From CAYUNA01 sp047629355 (GTDB lineage Bacteria; Bacteroidota; Bacteroidia; Chitinophagales; Saprospiraceae), in NCBI GenBank assembly GCA_047629355.1, contig JBLHWU010000027.1, positions 1 to 38,260 of the forward strand: a stretch of 38,260 bases of DNA, read 5' to 3'. This document shows, piece by piece, positions 32,733-38,260 of this stretch. The translations under genes were made by a program, and so were the position numbers. Positions within the stretch are counted from its first letter, which is position 1, and each line of letters opens with the position of its first letter. A model generated the notes under the pieces. That model made no database searches, was not told the DNA's origin, and worked only from the letters and a program-made list of their open reading frames with translations.

Positions 32733-34886
32733 TTACCCCAGTCGTATTCTAATTTTTTGTCCTCGAACCTTCGTTCCAGGCTTGATAGATTGCTGTTTTA
32801 CACGTCCATATCCCTTCAACTCCACTTGCAATCCCAAGTTTTCTAATATATAAATAGCATCTCGTAGCCCCATGCCAACGACATTAGGTACGAGATTTTC
32901 TTTAATCGTTCTTGTCAATAATTTCAACGAATCACTTTCCGTTGCTCGAATCACCGCCCACTGCTTGGTCGATTTATTTTCAAACGGCAAGTCGAGATAA
33001 CTCAACACCGTCTGCATATCCTGCCGATGACCTACGTCGTAATCAGGCAGTTGTTTTCTTGTCAAAATTGGTTTTGGGTAGTCATTTATAGTCGCGAATA
33101 ATTCAATATCGCTATCCATAATTTTATCCGCTATTTCCCGAAAAACAGGTAAAGCCACCTTGCCACCGTAATAACTTCCTTGCGGCGAATTCAACAAAAC
33201 GATACAAGAATACTTCGGCTTCTCTGCTGGAAAATATCCCGCAAAAGATGCTTGGTGCCCTTCTACTCGTCGTCTATTTTTAATCTTCTTATAACCTAAT
33301 TGCGTCGTTCCCGTCTTTCCGGCAAACCGATAGCTATCAGATTTATACTTTCTTGCTGTTCCGTTTTCAACAACGGCTTCGAGCAAAATTTGTGCATTTT
33401 TAATGGTTTCTTTAGAAGCTATGCGCTTTCTACCAATTTGTTTTACAGGAAATTTTTCTATCTGTTCGCCAAATTCTTCCACTTCTGAAACCAAATAAGG
33501 TTTCATCATAATCCCATCATTTGCTACTGCATTATAAAAACTCAACAATTGCAATGGCGTACAAGTCACTTCATAACCAATTGACATCCAAGGAATTGTC
33601 GTCCCACTCCAATCATCTTCATCATTCCAAGCCTTCTTGATATATGGCTTTGGTTCTCCTTGTATTTCAATACCTGTCCGCGTATTTAGGTGAAACTTCT
33701 TCAAATTATCAAGGTACTTATCCTCATTACCTTTTGCCGCGTAATGTTTTTGCATCAACTTGGCGATACCGACGTTTGATGAAATTTCAAAAGCTCGTTG
33801 CACCGTTGTAGTATCTAAATAATGAATCGACGCATCTCTCATTTCTTCTTCATAAAAATTTGCTCTTCCAGAATCCAACTCCACCAAATCATCTAACTTC
33901 ACATAACCATCTTCCATCAGCGACATAATCGACGCTAATTTATAAGTAGAACCTGGCTCAGTTGCTGACCCTATCGCGTTATTATAAACTTCATCATAAT
34001 CGCCCGTATCAATACCGCCTTTTGGATTCCATTCCCCCAAATTAGCAATCGCGCGAATCGCTCCAGTTTCCACTTCCATCACGATGGCTACACCAAATTT
34101 CGGTTGATGTTGTTTTACTGCTTTGTACAATGCATTTTCAACAATATCTTGCAAATTCACATCTATAGTCGTTCGCAAATCCTTCCCGCTTTCGGGCTGA
34201 ATTGTTGAGAGGTCTTCGACAGGAATCCAATTTCCACCCGACACTTTATACATCAATACCTTGTCCTGACCGCCTTGCAAGATTTTATTAAAACTACCTT
34301 CCAGGCCGACCATAATCGTATCATTGTCCATCACTCGCGTATAACCAATCGTCCGACGTGCCAACATATTGAATGGGCGACGACGTTCGTAATTTCGTTG
34401 AGCGATAAAGCCACCTTTGTACTGTCCTAAGTTAAAAAGTGGAAAATTGGCAATCATTTCCTTTTGTGCCAACGTTGCATTTTTAACAATTGGAATGTAT
34501 TGAGACCCTTCTGCTCTTTTATCTAAAACGTACTGTCTCCAGCCACCAGCAGTCAAATCCGGATTTACATAAGTTGCAATCATCATCGACAAGCTGTCAA
34601 TATTTGCTATAAAATCTTCATCTCTCATTGCTGAAGAATTCGGGTCAAATGCTATGTCAAAGAACGGAAGTGAAGTCGCCATCAGGCTACCATTTTCACT
34701 TAAAATATTTCCGCGTTCGCCTTCTACGACGCGAAATTGTCGATAATCTTCATTCCCCTTTTCTCGCCACTTTTCTCCTTGTTTTACCGAAACTTTGAAT
34801 GCCTGAAAAAAAATGACCGCCGCCACGATGACTATCCCAGCAAGCACAACATATACTCTTATTAGTACTTCATTCTTTATCGTCAT
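32733..34886 (-). CDS. ftsI: Septal peptidoglycan transpeptidase FtsI (class B PBP) with a PASTA domain
   Basis: This membrane-anchored transpeptidase cross-links septal peptidoglycan with FtsW. The 717-residue protein has a membrane helix at about 8-30, a dimerisation/pedestal region with RGNILSENGSLMATS, and a penicillin-binding domain with Ser313-x-x-Lys316 (EPGSTYK), SSN at 369-371 and KTGT at 524-527. The last 65 residues are one PASTA domain (VPNVVGMGLRDAIYILENLGL...), as is common in Bacteroidota FtsI but absent from E. coli FtsI. The ATG at 34886 is clear. The following 216-base spacer before murE contains TGATGAATGATGAA word repeats and a hairpin, CAACATC/GATGTTTG. Confidence 0.97.
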   Translation of the reverse strand: MTIKNEVLIRVYVVLAGIVIVAAVIFFQAFKVSVKQGEKWREKGNEDYRQFRVVEGERGNILSENGSLMATSLPFFDIAFDPNSSAMRDEDFIANIDSLSMMIATYVNPDLTAGGWRQYVLDKRAEGSQYIPIVKNATLAQKEMIANFPLFNLGQYKGGFIAQRNYERRRPFNMLARRTIGYTRVMDNDTIMVGLEGSFNKILQGGQDKVLMYKVSGGNWIPVEDLSTIQPESGKDLRTTIDVNLQDIVENALYKAVKQHQPKFGVAIVMEVETGAIRAIANLGEWNPKGGIDTGDYDEVYNNAIGSATEPGSTYKLASIMSLMEDGYVKLDDLVELDSGRANFYEEEMRDASIHYLDTTTVQRAFEISSNVGIAKLMQKHYAAKGNEDKYLDNLKKFHLNTRTGIEIQGEPKPYIKKAWNDEDDWSGTTIPWMSIGYEVTCTPLQLLSFYNAVANDGIMMKPYLVSEVEEFGEQIEKFPVKQIGRKRIASKETIKNAQILLEAVVENGTARKYKSDSYRFAGKTGTTQLGYKKIKNRRRVEGHQASFAGYFPAEKPKYSCIVLLNSPQGSYYGGKVALPVFREIADKIMDSDIELFATINDYPKPILTRKQLPDYDVGHRQDMQTVLSYLDLPFENKSTKQWAVIRATESDSLKLLTRTIKENLVPNVVGMGLRDAIYILENLGLQVELKGYGRVKQQSIKPGTKVRGQKIRIRLG

Positions 34887-34949
34887 TTTTTCCTATTAGA
34901 AGTCAGCCGTCAGACCGCTTTGCTGTCAGAAGTCAGACCAGATAACGAG

Positions 34950-35267
34950 CTACTCTACTACTACTTTTTTCAATCCTCTCGCCGTTTTCCGTAGTCCCAT
35001 ATCTTTTACATTTTCACCGATTTGTGACAACTTGCTTTCGTACATTATTGCAGCACTCAGTTCGTTGCATTGTCGGCTATAATCTTTAATTTCTTTTTGC
35101 AAACTTTGAATTTGCCGCACTTTCTTCTCCGCATAATGCGCGTTCGCAATGTAAAGAATCGTCAAAAATCCGAGAAATAGGACAAAAGGAAAGTTCTTGA
35201 AGATTAGCTGTGCGCTAGTGCTCCCCAAACTGGTAAAACCACTGAAAGAAGAACTTATTTTTGCCAT
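34950..35267 (-). CDS. ftsL: FtsL-like division protein
   Basis: The 105-residue protein has an N-terminal cytoplasmic stretch, one membrane helix (about 25-43, FPFVLFLGFLTILYIANAH) and a coiled coil (about 45-85, EKKVRQIQSLQKEIKDYSRQCNELS). FtsL in the divisome has exactly this architecture and bridges FtsQ to FtsWI. Sequence identity in the family is very low, so the call rests on architecture and the rsmH-ftsL-ftsI gene order. It ends with TAG, 63 bases before ftsI; that spacer has an AGTCAG/CCGTCAG word repeat. Confidence 0.85.
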   Translation of the reverse strand: MAKISSSFSGFTSLGSTSAQLIFKNFPFVLFLGFLTILYIANAHYAEKKVRQIQSLQKEIKDYSRQCNELSAAIMYESKLSQIGENVKDMGLRKTARGLKKVVVE

Positions 35268-35278
35268 CTCTTTTTTAG

Positions 35279-35397
35279 TGGTGAGTTGTTAGTGGTGAGT
35301 TGTTAGTAAAACCAACCTCCTAATCACTAATTACTCACATGAAAGATGAATTATCAAGAAAAAGCGGCACTAACCACTCACCTCTAATCACTCACCG
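35279..35397. repeat. GTGAGTTGTTAGT word repeats and inverted CACTCACC words between rsmH and ftsL
   Basis: GTGGTGAGTTGTTAGT occurs twice in tandem at 35279-35310, followed after about 20-60 bases by the near-complements CTAATCACTAATTACTCAC and CTAACCACTCACC...ATCACTCACC. The words can form several alternative hairpins. Similar but different word sets fill other dcw spacers. Confidence 0.75.
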
Positions 35398-36291
35398 CTA
35401 TTTTAATTCTGCAATCCTCAATTTCGCACTGCGGCTTCGAGGATTTATTTTGATTTCTTCCGCACTTGGAAGAATCGGTTTTTTATTAATTAATTTAAAC
35501 GGGCGGTCAATTTTTCCAAAATCATCCTTTATTACTTCCCCTCTGACGTTGCCTGTTTTTAAAAAATTCTTGACCAATCGGTCTTCTAAACTATGGTACG
35601 TTTCAATCACCAATCGTCCGCCTGGTTTTAGAATTTCTAAACTGGTTTCCAAAAAGGTTTCCAACGCGCCCATTTCGTCGTTCAATTCTATTCGCAAAGC
35701 TTGAAAAACTTGCGCCAAATAACGACCACGATTCCCACGCACTATTGGACCTAAAATATTTAGAAAATCGGCGATAGTTTTAATCTTACGAACCTTCCGT
35801 TCTTCAACGATACTTTGTGCTAAAGTCTTAGAATTTCGCACCTCGCCGTATTTGCTAAATACATTTTGCAACTCCCCTATATTATAGGTATTCAAGATGT
35901 CGCTGGCTTTTCGCTCCTCTTGTTGGTTCATTCGCATGTCCAAATCTGCGTCGTAGCGAAAGGAGAAACCTCTTGTGGCTTCATCCAGTTGATGCGAACT
36001 AACGCCCAAATCGCCCAGAATCCCATCTACTTTTCGTACCCCATGTAGCTTCAAAAATTGCTTCATGTACCGAAAATTATGATGATTGAAAATAAATCGC
36101 TCATCATCCGGTATATTTGGAATGGCATCTTCGTCTTGGTCGAAACCATGAAGTTGCCCATCTTTCAATTCTTTTAAAATCAAGCGGCTATGTCCACCAC
36201 CACCAAAGGTCGCATCCACATAAATGCCGTTAGGCTGGATATTTAGTCCTTCGATACATTCAGGTCCCATGACGGGATTGTGGTATTCCAT
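35398..36291 (-). CDS. rsmH: 16S rRNA (cytosine1402-N4)-methyltransferase
   Basis: RsmH (MraW) methylates C1402 of 16S rRNA with S-adenosylmethionine. The 297-residue protein starts EYHNPVMGPECIEGL and has the SAM motif YVDATFGGGGHSRLIL (about 25-40), GILGDLGVSSHQLDEATRGFSFRYDADLDMRM, RIELNDEMGALE and the C-terminal YHSLEDRLVKNFL and NPRSRSAKLRIAE. Length is typical. The ATG at 36291 is well supported. It ends in TAG within the word-repeat spacer. The 71-base spacer to mraZ contains TTTTGATTGACTCGAT twice (36291-36306 and 36318-36333). Confidence 0.98.
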   Translation of the reverse strand: MEYHNPVMGPECIEGLNIQPNGIYVDATFGGGGHSRLILKELKDGQLHGFDQDEDAIPNIPDDERFIFNHHNFRYMKQFLKLHGVRKVDGILGDLGVSSHQLDEATRGFSFRYDADLDMRMNQQEERKASDILNTYNIGELQNVFSKYGEVRNSKTLAQSIVEERKVRKIKTIADFLNILGPIVRGNRGRYLAQVFQALRIELNDEMGALETFLETSLEILKPGGRLVIETYHSLEDRLVKNFLKTGNVRGEVIKDDFGKIDRPFKLINKKPILPSAEEIKINPRSRSAKLRIAELK

Positions 36292-36362
36292 TTTGATTGA
36301 CTCGATTATTTCAATTATTTTGATTGACTCGATGTTGAATCAAGCGAAAAAATTAATGATTT

Positions 36363-36833
36363 TTAACTTGCAGTCGGCATTCCTCCTTGTTCGCCGCCCA
36401 TTACCTCTTCTGCCAAAGCAGCCATGTCAATTTCTTCCTCCATCATCGCGTAATAGGTTTCTGCTTCCCAGATTTCAATTCGGTCTCCGCTGCATGCCAA
36501 AACTACTTCGTTTTTGATGTTCGCATAGTCCAACAAAACCTGTGGAATATTAACTCTATCTGAACCTCCAAGTGTCATTCCAGTAGCTCCACGAAGAAAA
36601 TGTCGTTTAAACAAAACGTTTTTTGCAACAAATTGATTTAATTTATTAATTTCGTCCGCCATTTTGTCCCAAACTGTTTGAGGGTACAAAACGAGGTATT
36701 TTTTGAAGCCCCGATTGATGATAAATTTATGTGCATCAAAATCTTCTAATTGCTTGAGCAATGCGGAAGGAAGTCTGATTCGACCCTTCGCATCCACTTT
36801 ACATGGATATTCGCCCAAGATTTGATTTTGCAT
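36363..36833 (-). CDS. mraZ: Transcriptional regulator MraZ
   Basis: The first gene of the dcw cluster. MraZ is a ring-forming DNA-binding protein with two AbrB-like swapped-hairpin domains that binds short direct repeats upstream of its own operon. The 156-residue protein begins MQNQILGEYPCKVDAKGRIRLP, has RGFKKYLVLYPQTVWD, and the second domain contains LRGATGMTLGGSDRVNIPQVLLDYA. The DAKGRIRLP and SDRVNIP turns are the family's DNA-contact repeats. About 15 residues beyond the core end in an acidic, Gly-rich tail. Three 10-bp repeats that could be its operator lie at 37011-37040. Confidence 0.96.
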   Translation of the reverse strand: MQNQILGEYPCKVDAKGRIRLPSALLKQLEDFDAHKFIINRGFKKYLVLYPQTVWDKMADEINKLNQFVAKNVLFKRHFLRGATGMTLGGSDRVNIPQVLLDYANIKNEVVLACSGDRIEIWEAETYYAMMEEEIDMAALAEEVMGGEQGGMPTAS

Positions 36834-36997
36834 AAATTTTCTCGATAAAATCAGTAAAACAATGTAGTTAAGCCTTTTAAAAAAGTATGTGGAGGGTGTT
36901 GACAGCTAGCTAAAAATTAACTTTAACTATTTTGTCCTTTATTCTCAACTTAAAGTTTAACTCGCTAATACTGACACTAAAAAATTACTCCATTGGT

Positions 36998-37005
36998 CAA
37001 AAGTA
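36998..37005 (-). promoter_or_regulatory. -7 box (TACTTTTG) for the mraZ/dcw transcript
   Basis: On the minus strand TACTTTTG (TAnnTTTG) lies six bases downstream of the 10-bp repeat array and about 165 bases before the mraZ ATG, leaving a long 5' leader. No good -33 TTTG is seen; the repeats occupy that position. Confidence 0.5.
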
Positions 37006-37010
37006 GAAAA

Positions 37011-37040
37011 CTTTGCCACAACTTGCCACTTTTTGACACT
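37011..37040 (-). promoter_or_regulatory. Three 10-bp direct repeats resembling MraZ boxes
   Basis: Read on the minus strand the stretch is AGTGTCAAAA, AGTGGCAAGT, TGTGGCAAAG, with GTG recurring at exactly 10-base intervals; a fourth GTGG lies 13 bases before the first. From established work, MraZ binds three or four repeats with 10-bp period (TGGGN5 in E. coli, AAAGTG-type in Mollicutes). The position, across the -33 region of a candidate promoter of mraZ, fits autoregulation. The remaining divergent spacer (36834-37159) shows no gene. Confidence 0.6.
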
Positions 37041-37159
37041 TTTTTTTTCCACATTTTCATGTGCATGGATGAAACGCCCATTTCTGAGTGTAAATAACTC
37101 CTAATAAAAGGCTAAAATCCGATATTACACTTTATCTTTAATCATAATATAAAACAAAA

Positions 37160-37924
37160 ATGAAGATTGTAGATTTATCAAAACCAATCCAATACAATGA
37201 AAATGATCCTTGGTTTATGAAGGTCAAAATCAAGCATAAATCGCATAAAAAAGCGAAGTGGTTGATTCGTTTTTTAGGACTTCCTTTTCGGTTATTTCCG
37301 AAAAAATTTGTGGGTTGGGCAGACGATACTATTGTCAAAATGGGCGTGCATTCGACGACTCATATTGACGCACCGTGGCATTATTCGCCGACGTGTGAGG
37401 GCAAGCCTGCGAAGACGATTGATGAAGTTCCGTTAGACTGGTGTTTTGGGGAAGGAATAGTGATTGATATGAAGTATAAACCTGATTTTGAAGAAGTTAC
37501 GGTAGCAGATATTCAGACTTTTTTAAAGAAAGAAAAGTTGGAAATTCAGCCCAAAATGATTGTTTTGATAAAGACGGGCAGAGATAAATTTAATGGGACT
37601 AAAGACTTCCATAAAGTCGGTACGGGTATGAGTGCAGCGGCGACAGAATGGCTGATTGACCAAGGCATTAAGGTTATGGGGATTGATGCTTGGGGCTGGG
37701 ATTTGCCGCTTCCGTATTTGATTGAACAGGCAAAAAAGACGAACAATCCTGAGTTGTTTTGGAATGCGCATTTGGTAGGGCGAGATAAAGAATATTGCCA
37801 TATGGAGCAACTTGTTAATCTGGATGCGCTACCCTATTCTGGGTTTAAAGTTGCGGTTTTTCCATTAAAAATTGTGGGAGCGTCGGCTGCGCCGGCAAGA
37901 GTTGTGGCGATGGTGGAGGAGTAA
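37160..37924 (+). CDS. Cyclase family (kynurenine formamidase-like) metal-dependent hydrolase
   Basis: The 254-residue protein has the PF04199 metal-binding signature HSTTHIDAPWHY (His64, His68, Asp70, His74), as in bacterial kynurenine formamidase and isatin hydrolase, plus GIDAWGWDLPLPY and a C-terminal PLKIVGASAAPARVVA. An insert (about 25-50, Lys-rich, KHKSHKKAKWLIRFLG) near the N-terminus is not typical of KynB. The substrate cannot be told from the sequence and no tryptophan catabolism genes are next to it. It is divergent from mraZ. A weak -7 candidate (TATCTTTA, 37133-37140) precedes it. The ATG at 37160 is the first possible start. Confidence 0.88.
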   Translation: MKIVDLSKPIQYNENDPWFMKVKIKHKSHKKAKWLIRFLGLPFRLFPKKFVGWADDTIVKMGVHSTTHIDAPWHYSPTCEGKPAKTIDEVPLDWCFGEGIVIDMKYKPDFEEVTVADIQTFLKKEKLEIQPKMIVLIKTGRDKFNGTKDFHKVGTGMSAAATEWLIDQGIKVMGIDAWGWDLPLPYLIEQAKKTNNPELFWNAHLVGRDKEYCHMEQLVNLDALPYSGFKVAVFPLKIVGASAAPARVVAMVEE

Positions 37925-38260
37925 TATTTTTTTTAAAAATTAGATAGGATAGTTACGCGGATTGAACAGATGCGACGGATTTGAACAGATTTTTTTAGTG
38001 GTCTGATGCTTTAACTTCTTTTAAAATAGGTTTCAATATGGAATGTCTTCGCCAAATGATGAATGTTGAATTATAAATGATGAATAATTGAAAACAGATA
38101 GGTAATCAGGTTGAAAATTAATAATTGTCGATTATTAATTATTTTTCTGATTATTTAGACTTAAGTAAGTGACACTATTTATTGGGGTAATTTGAAAACA
38201 TCTTTATTCCGCTATTTTCCTCTTAAAAATAGTTCCGTGATGTAGACCATGCAACGATTT
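37925..38260. other. Gene-free right end with repeat words
   Basis: No gene seen. It includes GCGGATTGAACAGATGCGAC followed by GGATTTGAACAGATTTTTT (about 37958-37997, a GGATTGAACAGAT word twice), then ATGATGAATGTTGAATTATAA-type words near 38055-38090, and TTAATAATTGTCGATTATTAA (38119-38139), a palindromic stretch. It ends in the right copy of the window-end repeat. Confidence 0.6.
38225..38260 (-). repeat. Window-end repeat, right copy (inverted)
   Basis: The reverse complement begins AAATCGTTGCATGGTC and ends ACGGAACTATTTTT, matching 22-57 at 31 of 36 positions. It runs to the last base, so its full extent is unknown. Confidence 0.7.

Noticed and set aside
36834..36997. The 165-base leader of mraZ as a possible riboswitch.
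   Set aside because: It is AT-rich and I see no conserved aptamer-like core or strong nested hairpins; the upstream repeat array explains regulation more simply.
22..38260. The matching ends as evidence that the window is a complete circular or linear mobile element.
   Set aside because: The ends are inverted, not overlapping direct copies, the content is dominated by chromosomal core genes, and no replication, integrase or conjugation genes are present.

Overview
The window looks like chromosomal DNA of an AT-rich Bacteroidota bacterium, most plausibly near the Saprospiraceae (the family level is inference). Evidence: two secreted proteins end in Por/type IX secretion (T9SS) sorting domains, several genes are preceded by the Bacteroidota -7 promoter motif TAnnTTTG, FtsZ has the long charged tail seen in this phylum, and the cell-wall cluster has the Bacteroidota order.

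Layout. 1-1400: decayed genes (an S41 peptidase with two frameshifts, a Nudix hydrolase with one internal stop) next to a repeat whose inverted partner lies at the other end of the window. 1391-3810: a DUF1304 membrane protein, a secreted papain-like protease and kdsB (CMP-Kdo synthesis). 3811-6160: a T9SS cargo gene bracketed by miniature inverted-repeat elements. 6163-13351: a di-haem cytochrome c peroxidase lipoprotein, a large M4 metalloprotease with T9SS tail and an unrecognised 790-residue exported protein. 13464-15494: a heptose-phosphate kinase gene divergent from a broken aryl-sulfate sulfotransferase gene. 15545-16447: an OmpA-like lipoprotein. 16596-17990: a defective insertion sequence nested in a miniature element.

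18220-36833 (all minus strand) is the division and cell-wall (dcw) cluster, read from 36.8 kb downwards: mraZ, rsmH, ftsL, ftsI, murE, mraY, [MNT nucleotidyltransferase-HEPN remnant], murD, ftsW, murG, [DUF559 nuclease], murC, ftsQ, ftsA, ftsZ. murF and ddl are absent. The enzymes run from UDP-MurNAc (MurC, D, E) to lipid I and II (MraY, MurG), polymerisation and cross-linking at the septum (FtsW, FtsI), and the divisome (FtsL, FtsQ, FtsA, FtsZ). The MurE DNPR motif predicts meso-diaminopimelate peptidoglycan. The cluster is unusually loose: nearly every spacer carries hairpins, word-like repeats or insertions. Upstream of mraZ are three 10-bp direct repeats resembling MraZ operators, next to a -7 box.

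The most unusual signals are: (1) four families of about 160-200 bp inverted-repeat elements, all flanked by TAA in a CTAAG context, two pairs sharing one TAA; (2) a DUF559 nuclease gene flanked by direct copies of a GC-rich repeat, with a third degenerate copy nearby, inside the dcw cluster; (3) an MNT/HEPN pair wedged between mraY and murD with an amber codon in the HEPN gene; (4) the MraZ-box-like array. No tRNA, rRNA or CRISPR array was seen.
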